A DNA stretch of 64,000 bases from Mesaphorura yosii (GCA_009869945.1 WIXG01000030.1:62001-126000), one strand, 5' to 3'; shown: positions 45,001 through 57,662, counted from the stretch's first letter. Numbers and translations: made by a program. Notes: generated by a model not told the origin, from the letters alone.

Positions 45001-48000
45001 ACGCTTCCAAAATTTGAAGGATGATACGGCTGGGTTTCTTTGAATTATGCGAGATCGAATGAGATGCGAGCGATTTTGCAGTATTTCCTACAGAAAAGTT
45101 CTACGTTTCGTGAACACAATTAGAATAGAAGAGCGTGAAGTACGGAGACAAAGATTAGGGAGGAACCTTGAAAAGAGGTAAAAAGTAGAAATTGTTTAAA
45201 ATTATTTATGTAGATTTCTTTTGATTTCCTCATGAGATATCTTACAGTATCACTTGCAATTCCCACTCTCACCATTTGTACTTTTCAAAGTGAAACTAAA
45301 GTGAAAGTGAATGTCTTCTGCTATCGCATTGCAGTTGCTGCTTTACGCATTCCATTCATGTGCCCTAGTCTGTCCCGGTACGTGTACGTCGTCATTACGA
45401 AGCTCCGCTCCTGCTGCTGTAAATGAATACCATTTTGAGTAAAAGCATAATTTTCTCCCGAGTTGTTTTGACAATGTATTGCAATTGAAAGAAGGCATTC
45501 TTCATTTCCTTCCCCTTGGAATGGGAAAGCATGGCAAAGTGAAACGCGAGCAAATGAGATAGATGAAGGTGAAAATAAATTTTGCATTTTATTGTAAATA
45601 TTCCGTATGCATACGACGTGCCTTACATTTTGTTGTCGTAAGCAGACACTTACGCCACGTTTCTCTCCGTTGATAAATGTGGCACTAACCTACATTGAAT
45701 TTGTTGCCTTCCTGCGAATACATTTAGATTTTGAAATAATAGAAATGCGAGAATACATCGCAATCGCAACACATCTCCGAATGGAAAGAAAGTGAGTCTT
45801 ATGGGAAACGTTCCATATCTCTCTCGTTCGTCTTGGCAAATGAAATTTTCTCTTGTCCACTTCCTTTCACGCTGCTTCTTCGTTCAGTGCAGCAGCTCAC
45901 GAATTTGCTCCTTTCAGTCGATTGACTGATCCTTGTATTAAAACTCGCGGTCAAATTAAGAGCCAGGTTGAATCGGCTGGCTAGTCTCACGAAAGCCGTG
46001 CAATAAAAATACTTCGAGCGATTGTGGTATCGGGATTTATTTCCTTCATGTAATTTTATGGTGCTTATATTATTTCATCCGAATCCATCCCCGCGAGTAT
46101 CCTGCTTGTTTCCTATGGACCAATACAGAAACGAGTCTCTTTTGACTGGTTGTTAACCAAGTATTTTTATGATGTACGATGGTGAACTGAATCATTTCCC
46201 GAAATACACGGTAAGGATTTATTGTCAGTCTTCATATCCTTTCGGGGTCAATCCTTCCTGCAAACAGAAACACAAAGACAGCATTTTGTATGACGGAAGT
46301 CTCTGGGAACCCGGTACTGGGAATGAATTACTCGGCAATAATGAACTGAAAAATGACGTTCATTTTTGCAAGTAAATTCCAGTTCTTCTACTTCCTTTTC
46401 AACTTCAAGTACTCCCACATTATATGCGGCTTGACATCCTAATAAAAATCTAATGTTCGCACATTATACTCTCCCGCGAATAGCTCGGCCACTTGGCTTA
46501 TTGTTGTTGCTGAAACCGTAAATTGTTGGCAGTGTAATAGAAAAGTAGCGCAGTAAACAATGAAGAGCGTTCTCCTCTTGCCCTTGTGATGCGCGAGTTG
46601 GTTCGCAACTTCCGGCTTCCTGCTTATGAAATATGACGAAAATAAGCCTCATTATTTATCTTGAACAGTGCACTGTTTTGTTGTAGAATGATGCAAAGAA
46701 CACAACATTTGTAATGTCCAAACCGGCTCCAGAACAGCCTCCACCATGCCTTGGCTCATTGCAAAGTTATTGTTTTGTTAAGACTAAATGTGTGGAATCA
46801 CTCTACTCTTATAAACATTTCTTCAAAGTTGGGTTCCAGACATTTCAAAGTTTGTACGAAGGAAGCACCAAAAGGAATATTTATTGTTCTTGTAATTTAG
46901 CAAAGCTGATTTGTGACTTTCGTCGAAATGTGTGCAGTTTGAACTGCTGCTTGCAGATTGAATCTATGCTCGAATTATTGGCTAACTGACGGGGTTGACA
47001 ACCAGAGTCGTGCGATCCTCATCGCAGGACAGACAGGCAAGACAGGCGTGGATATTCTAATTGCTGTTCACTATTGCATCTCGGCATGCATTTGCATTAG
47101 AGTGCTCCTGGTATTAATTAATTTTATGGTCGCGTTACCAAAACACATTCTGTCCACCGGCCCAGAAAGCGTAGGGTCGTCAAAAATTCATGCATACACT
47201 GCAAGCTTGAATTATGTGCTAATGTGACGACCGCGTGCAAGCACGGAGTGAGCGGGTTGGGCGGCGTGATTCATTTCATTCATGTGTCATGTGTCATGCC
47301 ATGTCCTCATAAAATGGCTGCTAACCATGTCTTGAGAGGCAATGAAACACTTATGATGTATCATAAATTGTAGAGTAGTAACATTTGAAGGTTCTAGCGA
47401 ACGATTAAAGGAGCTTGTCATGCAAGTTCACAATGACAACGACCGGTAGAATAACATCGACTCCGATTCAAGATGAGATTCCGTCGCACCGTTTGTTTAG
47501 AAAGAAGAATATCCAGTATTGCGTACTTCTCGACTCGGTTTAGAAGCAGGCCACTTTTGCCCTGTTGTTGCACGCTGCGACAAGCACAGGCACGGGCAGC
47601 ACTGGAGCTCTAGTTTATCTAAAATTATGCGTTGTGTTTATGTAAGTTTATGGGTCTGTTTCCAAGAGTATGGCTAAGAGTGGCAAAAAATAGCATCGAC
47701 GCAGGCACAAAAATGGAACCGGGGTGACGGAGGAATCTTATCTTGCACCGTCCTCACCAAGATATGTTGAACGTGCGTAACTTACCCTGCTGCTCGTGGA
47801 GTTTGTGTCTTGCCTTCATGCTCCGTCTGCATTCGAGTTGCCTCCACAGTAGCACGTAAATAGGACCCCGAGGAACACGAGATATGGATTCATTGTAGTG
47901 AGACACAATGCAGTGGTAGCAGACGTGGTCGAGTCAACCCAGAGTCAGTGAGTAACATTTTTGGTAGTGCAAAACTCTAATATTCAGTGTCGCAATAAAA

Positions 48001-48601
48001 ATCTAAACTTCACTTTTGTCAATGCGCAGCAGTGCCAGTGCACTTCCCTGCCTACTGCACTTGAGTAGATAGAAGGACGAGTAATGCGGCAGTAGAAAGC
48101 ATTCAGAGAAAAGTTGTCTCATCGTCTTCGATTTAAACTCTTTCGTCGGCGCACTGCGAGCACTTTCCTGCTCTGACCATTAAGCATTACTCATGGTCTT
48201 TCTCTCCCTTTTATTGCCTGTACTACTTTTCCAATAATGACAATGAAGTTTGACTGCACCCATTCGATGCAAGTTCCCTGCTGCTGCTTGCACTGCACTG
48301 TAAACAACCCCTGTGCACGAACTGGCTCTGCTGCTTTTACTGGTTAACGCCATCACCATGCTGCACAAATGAATATCGGCCGGTTGCTTCCCTCCTACTT
48401 ATTCCACTCCACTTCCATAGCAGAAGAGCAGCTGCAGCTGAGTCTCCGACGCCGACGTGCTAAAATCCAAGTTAGATACGGGGAAGAAGCATTTTAAAGT
48501 CAAACGCAGTTAATATTTGAAGCAAATTTAGCCGAATTTTTAAGGTGTCCAAGTATACAATAAGCCGCGTTACAAAATTGCATTAGTGGAAAACAATCGC
48601 A
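36001..48601. other. gene-poor stretch up to nucleoredoxin
   Basis: No gene is supported. The longest open readings are 38933-39352 plus (139 codons) and 43503-43913 minus (136 codons). Both are within chance expectation and show no domain; the hydrophobic start of the second reads across purine-rich DNA. ATT/ATA-rich simple sequence lies at about 36228-36262 and 36789-36833, and a purine-rich tract at about 42500-42595. The last few hundred bases before 48602 should hold the nucleoredoxin promoter and 5' leader, but no TATA box or initiator could be assigned. Confidence 0.6.
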
Positions 48602-51600
48602 ATGAGTCATCCATTCAAGCTTGCGAAACTACTTGGAGCCGAGCTTCTACTGCACGAGTCTGAAGAGACTGTGCCCGTACACACGGAACAAATTCAGCAG
48701 CCGAATACTGTCATCGGTCTGTACTTTGCTTCTTCAGGTAAGATCCACAATTCCGTGATCCGAGTAGAATGATCCGCGCACGTAGCATGTCAGAGACGAA
48801 TAAACATTAGGTTTAGATTGAACTTTCTTCGTGAATGAGCTGTGCAAGCACCGAATCTGAAACCTCTGTTTTGAATCTTCTTTCAGCACAAGAAAAATCA
48901 GTCAAGACAAATGAATTCACCGAACGACTCACTGAGTTTTACAAGCACATGCAAGAACTTTCATCCGAATCCGCGTCAGCATCTTCGTCTGCCTCCTCGT
49001 CAACCATTTCTCCAGACGACGATTACCAAGAGCACGCACACTCAAAAACCTCCAACGTATTGAGCTACAATTTCCAAGTAATTATGATTTCCTTTGATGA
49101 TTCGGAGAAGCGCGTCGCTCCAATTTCAAATGATTCTCAAAATTCATCGCCATTTCTCATCTTCAACAACGACACCAAATCAATACTCCTTCAGGTAGGC
49201 CACACGTATTATCTCGTATTTTAATTTTCATGTATCCAACATTCGTGACGAGTGCGACGAGTATTCACTGCTTTAAAAGAGCTAATTTGGAAATTCATGA
49301 GCACACGCGCGTTCATTGCCGAGTGCAATCACCACAAAACTCTACGTTTGGCACTGGCGACCTAAGAATACTCACGAAAGGGGTTGGGTGCAGGCATGCC
49401 CCTTTTTCACTGAAGACGTTCACTCTTAGAAGAATGGCTGGCTAAATAAACAAATTAAACGTTTAGCAAAGGGAAGGATCATGTGTGGGTTTCGTTCAGT
49501 GAAATATAATAAGAGTAAGCGTGCTATTGATGCAGTTGGTGTTCCATGTCTGTCATTGAAACGGTTTGTTTTTGTTTGGCTTAGCATGAGCTATTACGGA
49601 AGTGCAACGATCACGAAAGTTTGGCGATGTGCATGGCACTGCCACACATTATTAGCGTGCTCATTGATGCTTGACCACTAAATTGCATTTCTTAATTTCC
49701 ACTCGTAAGAGTGGCACTTGAAAATCTCAACAAGAAATAGCAGGACTTATATGCCTAATCAACTTGAGTCGTGACCAGGCTGAAGGCACTGCATGATCAC
49801 TGCCAGAAAGATCTTGAACGAAACTCAACACAACGTTGGTGTGCCTGCGCTGCGAACACAACAGCCATGTATTTCAATTACTCAAGAAATGGAAAAGTGA
49901 AAACTCAGGACAAAGTTCGCAACAAAGCGACATAGAAAGAATACATCCCTTGGCGTAGCGTTGTAGGCAGGTTCCGATTTCTGTTCCTGTAGCAGGATTA
50001 TTTATTACGTTTTGTATCTAATTGAAAGGTATCTTGAGATGTAATGCGCTCAACTCTAAATCCATTCTAATGGATATTTCAGCCATTAGTTTTATGCCCC
50101 ACACATAACACACTTTACATTTATAGTAGGTACTTACACTCTCCACTCTCGCAGCAGCAGCATGCAGACACAACATCGCCTCCAAATTGCACGGCTCGGC
50201 CCGGGTCCGCTCTCCTCTGGAGCCGGTCGGATAAAAGAAAGCTGGAGTCTTAAAACTAAATTTATCCCGTACTTTAAGTTTATTATATTACATCATCATC
50301 ACAGCTATCTGCTGCAATTCCTATCTTGCGAAATTAAATAATTCTCTCTGACTTTCATCTCAGGAATTAAAATCCGTTTTGCGCAAAGGAAAGCTGTGAC
50401 TGTGCTGTGCGAGCATGGAATCATATTTCCATGTGCCCACCTTACCCAGCTTGTCACTTGTGTGGCCTCATCTTCGTATCCCACATTCATATCAGAAAGA
50501 TAATTTCTTTCCAGCTTTTTCGTAAGAAATCTCTCTTGAATTTGCATTTTGTAACAGTTTCTTAATTCCATCCAAGAGAATAAATTTTACGATGGAAATT
50601 ATAATTACAGAACACGCTTGGAAAAAGTCATGCACAAAGCCAGGGCAGATTCGTACAGTCGCCCGAGTGCTTTCAAATTGGAGACTAAATATTTGCATAT
50701 ATTTCGGATAGCAGCGTCTAGTTCATAGAAGAGCAAGTCAAGCCTTAGGATTAACTTTCATCGAATTTGTATTAGTGGGATAATGGTAGCAGAATGACGG
50801 CACATGTGAAGCGATCTCGCATTCGACCATTATATTCACTATGAACATTCATATAGGCTTAATCGATACAAAATTACGGAGGCAAGCACATAGATTAAAG
50901 TTTATGGCTGCTTTTAATATCTTGTTGCACAACGATTGTAACTGTAAGTACTGCAAGTCTGAATGGATGAAGATTGATCTTTGCATTTCTCTCATCACTA
51001 CACTACCAGCATTATGTAAGATCGCTGAATGGGATGGGAACGCAATTCAAGTGTGCACTAGCGACATTAATGCTGAAGCAATCCCTGAGCGGAAGTCAAA
51101 GCGCCGCCGTGCTCGGCGAGAGTTCAATGGTTCCGAATAAAATTACAATATCCATGCAAACTTCATAACCCGTCAAGAATTTGTTCGTTGGGATTCATGA
51201 CAATAACAACGCGTCTGCAAGCGCTTCTGTCGCTGGATTCTACGACAGTTTATCGCGGCCCTATTATCGCGAGATTACATGATCACCTAATCTAAGGCCA
51301 CCCCGCTATGAATCCCGCTCACCCGAGCTATAAATAGCCCAAGGGGCCACCCCACAATGATCCCCCTCCTCACCAGCGATAGGTCAACTTGCAATAAAAC
51401 TGGTCGCGATAATCGGGTCGGGATAACGATTCGTGCTAGGCTGTCGCTGTACAGGAAAATATCATGTGCCAATGCAACGCATCACTGTTGCCATCTGAAA
51501 GTGCATAATAGGAAATTGATCCAAACCACAGTCACGTGTTTGCGATCTGCGAACACAAATACTTAATAATGAATGTTATTGCCAACTGGATGCTGTTTTC

Positions 51601-54600
51601 TATTTGCTATTCTTGCGTGTGCATCAAAATTGTGAATCTTTCCAGTTCACGATGAATAGTTGATGCAAACGAGGTCCATGAGACTGCGCGTACGCGAGAA
51701 TACGTGAGACTCAACTTGATTATACTCGGATTCACCGTCAACAGATTAACCCTTCGAGACGACTCAACGTAAGCGATTTGAAAGAGATTTTCGCCCCATC
51801 CAGTTTGCAGGCATTTCTGTCGCCTTGATTGAATTCCCCAAAAATGAGAATGGGAAATGGGACGGAGGCTTGGACGCAGCGCAACGTAATGTCGAAATCA
51901 CTGCGCGCCTTTATTTGTGCTCCGCTGTCACAGAATAGATCATATCAGATTAATTTAAATTTTGGTAGTTTGCGGCACTCCGTGTTAGCGATGGACCGTT
52001 GAGAGCATCGCGAGTTGGAAGCAAAATTTGAAATTACTAATGCATGTAATGTCTCTTCCGATATATTCCATTCTATTCCGCAATATGCGCGTTTTATGGC
52101 GCAAAGTGCTTCAATTTACTTTACTACGTGGCACAGCAACAATAATTTCTTGAATATTTTGTCGTGCCATCGCCTTCTATTCTCGGGTGTCCGACGGTCG
52201 GTCGTGGATTTGCTTTTGCACTTTTGAACTCTTGTCGCCATTTCTTGCTTCCATTATCATACTCTGTGCGAATTTCACAAGTGAGAGCAGCAAATGTTAG
52301 TCAAGATCTGAATGCTAAGTAAAGGCTGAATGGTGCCTCGGAGTTTTTACATGTCGGAGATGGCCCTTGCATTGCTTTGCTTGGATTTTGGCCGTGCGTG
52401 GGAATTGAGCTCCCAAGTCGTACGCACGGTTTTCGGCTTAACACGACATGATGCTAACTTACTCGTCTCTCTCCTTCCTCGTTGCTTTCGCCCTTCACTT
52501 TCTTCGTTGTCCTTCCACGGAAACCTGGTATGATGAGAAGTACGTGGTCAGAAACTATGTTGGCGTTGGCGATAGCTTTTAGGAAAATGGAGCACGAACT
52601 AGGAATTCAAATAAACCTGCATTTCAAGCAGATATAGAAAAAATAGAGCAACAAATTGACAAACTATTATTTAGAAGATCGAGTAGAAGATAAAGGTAAA
52701 AGTAACACAAGTGGAACGAGTTCCATTTTAGCGGCGCATGCCAGAGAGTGAAGATCATGCTGGTGCGTGAGACGTGACAAGAGAAAGCAAGGCACTGACG
52801 TTCATTTTCCATTTACTTTGCCTTCAGTTTAACCAAGCTTGGAGCGTGTTCAGTAAACTATGAAATGAATTATTATTTGAGCTTTCATTTCAACGATCCC
52901 GCTTCAAATTCGTTCAAGTGACTTCTCATCGGGATAATGGCCAAAGTTCACGAGAGGGAGAGTAAAACTAGAACGGTGTCGCAGATTTACGCTTTCATCT
53001 CTTTACTTCTAATTTGAGCATAGCGTGCATTACACTTTTCGCTGCCAGCACACCTGCGTCGCGAGTCGCGAATTGGTGTAGAGCGGCAGAAAAAGCCTTG
53101 CTACTTGCTTTGCTGGTCCTCGTCGGAAAAAATGAATCGCTTTACAACTGCCACGCAGCCGCTGGTGCAACTGCGACCAAAGCATCAGAGCACGGGTTTT
53201 AATTAATTCCATGGTGTTGAGAAGTACATCCTCTAAACTCATTGGATTGTCCCCTTTATAAAATTATGTATTAATTATGACAAGCTGCACGAAATGAGGT
53301 CGCTTGGCCTTGTAATTGGATGTCAAGATGGAAGAATATAATTTAATAGCGTTTTGTGGGAGCGATTTGTCACGTGGTGGGTGGAAGTGCTTCTAATCAA
53401 GCCCTTTGGATTCACATTCTCTCAATCAAAGAAAGCAGGCTTTCCTGCACGAGGCCAAAGTGCCCGAAGACATTCAAAACTGTTTTCAGTTACGATTTTT
53501 ATGCGAGTTTCTAACTTGTTTGTAATTAAACGCAAAACTGGTGAAATATCAGCCAGACGAAGAATGAACCATCTATGAATTCCTCACACTAAAAGAATCG
53601 TGGTGCCTTGCGTAACTTTCACTTTTGTTTCGAGTAGTCTCTGAAGTGGAGATAAAAGTAGTTGAAATAGATTTCGGAGAAGAATTTACAACTTAATAAT
53701 AATCGTAGAAAAATTCCATGCCACTAGAACTGCACAAAGGCCCTTTGTCTGTTTCTGTTTTCAGAACAAAAGGATATTAAAATAATTTAGCTCATAAACT
53801 TCAGAGACACGGTGGATGAATAGCCGAATACAGTTTGCTCAATTTAACTCAAAGTTCTCGGGTTTTGTTCAGACAAGTGTCCAACTTTGAGTGCTATTCA
53901 ATGTGGTTGATAATGAGGCCATGAGAATAAACCCCCAAATTCACGCGACACGCCCGTATCAAGTCATGAACGTGTATTCCCGCAACCTGCAGAAACCAGG
54001 CAACAGGTGCAAATTATCAAGCCAACGTTTATTTATGATCTCCCTTTCCTGAAATACAGGAGCATTTGCTTCGAAAATACAACGTGCAAGAGAGCCCAAC
54101 CTTGATCGTTTTGGACGCTACCTCTGGGAAAGTGATCAACTTTGACGGAGCCTCCAAAATTTCTGACGATACGAGTGTTATCAAGAAGCAGATGGAGTTT
54201 CCTTGGCGGCACCCGTCTTGCTCTGAAATCATTTCCTCCTGTCATCTGGTAAGACCGATGCAGACTGGTGCGGAGACAAGCTTGCCAACTTCGCCTACAG
54301 CGGGTCCTGTGATAGAGACTGTGGACCCCCGCACGATTCTGGACAAATCTAAAATTCGCGGTTACCTATTTTGTGCTTATTGGGTGAGTCACACAAGCCA
54401 GCACATGAATCTACAATTTGTCACTATTTCCCTTTGTTTTTCGTTTGCGTGAAACATTTTAGTGCCCACCATGTCGCGTGCTGGTGGATCAACTTAAGGA
54501 AGTGTATCAGCGTCTGAAGGACAACTTCGACTTCGAGGTCGTGTACATCAGTTCAGACAGGTAAGAAAAACACTACTCCATAGTGAAAGTTTTGGGACGC

Positions 54601-57600
54601 CGACATTTTGACCACGGAAAACGGTTTGTTCTGTTCCGTCGATTTAACATGCTGTTAGCCGTCGTAGCCACTGCTTCACGCATTTCAATCCACGTCCTCA
54701 TAAAACAAAACAATCACAAACCATAGCACGAATATGTACAACTACTGATCACCGAAAAACTGTAGACTCGTGCACTCCGCAAGTGAAAGTGCACAGCAAG
54801 GGCAATTTCGTGTTTGAAAGAAAGACAGTTCATAAAATATCTACTGTGCTCATTCATCTCAATAAATGTCATCATTTCTCCTTGACTTGGTGCACACTGC
54901 CACGCTACAATATGTAATCTCTTATTTTCATCATCGCTCAGCCCGATTCGCTGCTTCACTTTTTTAATATATTGTGATTTGCAGTGTCTCCTCTGCGCCC
55001 GCGGAGTATCATACACACTTTCACGCGTATGATATACGTAATAATAATCACAATTATGTCAGTTTGGAACGTATTGGACAAAGATTTATGTTTGCGCACA
55101 TTTTTAGGAGCGCATCTTCTCTGCCGTAATGACAAAGTCAACATCAGCGAGCAAATTCCTTTATACGCCAAAAAGCTATAAATCGTGAATAACGCATTTG
55201 TGAACAACTTTCTTATCCTTTGACTTTGCGTGACCTTAGTGGCCTATGGTCCCGTATTTGATTAAGCGAAAACCCGCTTTCACCTTTAGAAAGTGACGAC
55301 TTTAAGTCGACAATTACACAAATACGTATCAATTTTAGAATGACGACTTTGTAGGAGTCAAGACTCGTTTGACCGTTTCTTGGCGTCGATGCCCTGGTGT
55401 GGAATTCCATTTTCTAACGAAGAACAGAGGCTTCAGCTGACAGCAGCACTGAACGTCCGTGCCATCCCAACACTTGTGATTTTGGATTCCGAGGACAATA
55501 TCATAACCACCGAGGGTCGGGAGCGCCTGAACGATGATTTGGACGCGATTGTAAGCGAATCTGCCTCCGCAAACGAAAAACATGACATAAAAGAGAGCAT
55601 TCACTTCTATCTCAGCCCCGCCGATGTTTCTTTGCAGGATTTTCCATGGCCCGCAAAACTAATTGAAGAATTGCACGACCGGCATTCCTCAATCCTGAAC
55701 CATTATTCGGTGTGCCTGATTTATTTCATAGGTAAACTCTAAAGCATTCACTATTTGCCATTTGGGGAAGAACAAATTGGTAGGAGAGAAAAAAGGGAAA
55801 AAATCTAATTAGAAAAACCACAGTGTTTATACATACAAATGTGGTTGGTTGTGCGCAGCGATATCTTTGGAATACGAAATAGGATCTTTTGTTTTCTGTG
55901 GAAGCGATTTATTCAAGCCACTCTTCAAAGGAGTCGATAACACAGCAGTTCCACGAATGTCTCCCATCGTTGATTCGTATTACCTCAGGAGCACGAAACG
56001 AACACTCCAAACTTGTACAATTGTTTGATGCAGTGTGCCTTAGTCATCCTTAATTGAAATTTGAAATGCTGCAGCTTCTTTTCCGTTGCGAGTTGCAGTG
56101 TATTTCATATCAGACTCGATGATCATGATTTGAAAGATTATGACCGCAGCACATCCAACGAGAGAGCAACGAGCGTTGTAATTTAGGGAGGAAAAGTTGG
56201 AGCGCAGCGCAGAATGAATAGGTGGGACGAGGGAAACCTGCAAGGAACAAGTTTTTAAGCCTGGGTTGGTTCCATAAAATAAAATGGGTTGAAACAAAGT
56301 AGTAATATACATTCATTGAGTCGAGTAAATCTGTGGAGATGCTGAATGCAAGTCGTCGAGGTAAAGATAAGAAGCGAAACTGTGCTGAATGACAACATAA
56401 ATTGTAATGAAAGGAAGAAATATTCAAGAGGAGAGAAAGAAATTTTACTTTCCCTTTATTATTTCCCTTCCTAAATGCCTTCGCAGAGACTGAGCTAAGA
56501 TCCAAAGAAAGAAAGAGACTACTGCATTGCAACTGCAGTCACGACCAAATGATAAAGAGGAGAATGTGAAATGTAAGAAATGTAAAGGCATTTTTCAACT
56601 TTTAAGACTTGAAATAAATTAGTGAAACCCCGTGAATTACGGTGGTACGGATGAGCGTATGTGGAGTTGAAGATTGCGTATGCAGTTTATGGAAATGGGT
56701 TACTGTGAGGAAGCCTTGGAGCAATGGAGACTGAGAATGCGATAGCCTGCACACATGAGGAAACTTTGTCTGACTCAACATGAAGGCTGTGGAAGAGAAA
56801 GTCTCCTTCTTAATTGAATAAATTAATAATTCTTTATTAAATGAACACCTCCAATATTTCATAAGTCGTTTTGACTCATGTACAATCACAGTTGAAACAA
56901 GCAAATCAGGGAATACAAATCTTATCCAGTAGTACTAGAATATCAGTTGGCTCAGCATGCAAGACAAAGAAATAGAAAACTCTCTTCACAGACTAGGTTT
57001 AGCTTGACAAGTAATCCAAGGCAGAAGATACCCAAGCAAGCAAAGATTTATAAAAATATAAATAATTTGATTTTCAGGAGACATCGAAGCTGAGTATCAG
57101 AATGTGGAGACAATTTTGCAACCAGTTGCAACCCAGATTGCAGAATCTATTGTTGAAGAGGCACTCCAAGTCAAATTCTTCATCGCCACAGATGTAAGTC
57201 GTCCTAACATTATCTATGATTCAAATTGTATGATTCTGTACAATTCGGGGACGAAATTTCGATGCAAAAATTAAATTCAAAATTACGGCTCACCGCAAAC
57301 ATGCTATCACAGAAGTTTTGTTTCCTAATCTGATTATCTCATACTAACTACTTATCAGTTCCACTACGGTTCTACAATTATACTAGAGTAACATTATTTC
57401 CGAGTCTCGGCGAGTTAAAGCTTCATTTTGAATAGACATTGACTCCTTTCTCTTTTCGCAGTCTGAGCTGGCGGAATCCCTTCGATTGTTCGCTGACATG
57501 GAGGACTCAAGGTCCTACATTCTGATTCTGGACATTCCCAACTTTCGTTATTCACTCACATCAGCACTTCGCACTCACGATGAAAACCTGGTCCGAGACT

Positions 57601-57662
57601 TACTACATAAGTACCAAACTGCTCAGCTGAAGTATTGCTACATTAATAGTCAGTTTGTTTAG
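48602..57662 (+). CDS. NXN: nucleoredoxin, thioredoxin-fold protein with WCPPC site
   Basis: This is a nucleoredoxin, a cytosolic/nuclear thioredoxin-like oxidoreductase; the vertebrate protein binds Dishevelled and restrains Wnt signalling. Exons: 48602-48737, 48887-49194, 54060-54383, 54463-54560, 55355-55550, 55638-55731, 57078-57193, 57462-57662. Together they encode 490 residues; all joins keep frame and use GT-AG. An N-terminal thioredoxin-like domain spans about residues 35-200, with cis-Pro in SPTLIVLD (160-167). A central domain carries WCPPC at 256-260, split by an intron after the Trp, followed by MPW (301-303) and IPTLVILD (326-333). FPWPAKL (356-362) opens the C-terminal thioredoxin-like part. 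The first domain lacks the usual CxxC (FASSAQEK stands there) and carries a Ser-rich run at about residues 71-87, so only the central site looks redox-active. The protein is longer than the human one (435 aa, from memory). The ATG was chosen because MSHPFKLAKLLG aligns with the family start. Confidence 0.93.
51249..51427. mobile_element. MITE-like element with 24-bp terminal inverted repeats
   Basis: The 24 bases at 51249-51272 and the reverse complement of 51404-51427 agree at 20 of 24 positions, including an unbroken 10-base core (attatcgcga and its complement). The 179-bp unit has no coding capacity and an internal 49-base duplication. Short length, terminal inverted repeats and an intronic location fit a non-autonomous DNA transposon (MITE). 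No clear target-site duplication could be defined. A partial copy of the repeat occurs at 20753-20795. The superfamily is unknown. Confidence 0.65.
51296..51392. repeat. 49-base diverged tandem duplication inside the MITE-like element
   Basis: Two copies start with ggccacccc at 51296 and 51345, a period of 49 bases. Copy similarity continues through atga/atcc, ctc, cacc and a gc(t/g)ata(a/g) motif, but with many substitutions and small gaps. The element is unusually C-rich on the plus strand here compared with surrounding intron DNA. Confidence 0.55.
54561..55354 (+). other. 0.8-kb intron 4 of nucleoredoxin
   Basis: The donor is GACAG|GTAAG and the acceptor TTTGTAG|GAG, splitting an Arg codon in phase 2. 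Nothing recognisable was seen in it. Confidence 0.85.
55551..55637 (+). other. 87-base frame-preserving intron 5 of nucleoredoxin
   Basis: A consensus donor (gtaagc) and a pyrimidine-rich acceptor (tttctttgcag) bracket 87 bases that hold no in-frame stop, so the frame runs straight through. Removing them joins LNDDLDAI to DFPWPAK, which matches the family's LND...FPW spacing without a gap. Keeping them would add 29 residues. I infer that it is normally spliced out. Confidence 0.8.
55732..57077 (+). other. 1.3-kb intron 6 of nucleoredoxin
   Basis: The donor is ATAG|GTAAAC and the acceptor GATTTTCAG|GAG, splitting a Gly codon in phase 1. It contains purine-rich DNA (about 56400-56435 and 56505-56580), which gives a stop-free 140-codon minus-strand reading at 56110-56532 that I do not regard as a gene. 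Confidence 0.8.

Larger units (their letters stand above)
49195..54059 (+). other. 4.9-kb intron 2 of nucleoredoxin
   Basis: The donor is CAG|GTAGGC and the acceptor AAATACAG|GAG, both at phase 0. The proteins encoded on either side join without a gap against the family, so no exon is missing. Inside lie the MITE-like element (51249-51427) and an open reading at 50841-51140 whose end is strongly basic; the latter is not supported as a gene. Otherwise nothing recognisable was seen. Confidence 0.8.

Noticed and set aside
54251-54302. Possible intron in nucleoredoxin exon 3 (gtaagacc to cctacag)
   Set aside because: It is 52 bases long and its removal would bring a stop codon into frame; the unspliced reading stays open and continues into the WCPPC domain.
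56110-56532. 140-codon minus-strand open reading in nucleoredoxin intron 6
   Set aside because: It reads across purine-rich DNA, is low in complexity (Phe/Leu/Ser), has no domain, and one or two readings of this length are expected by chance.
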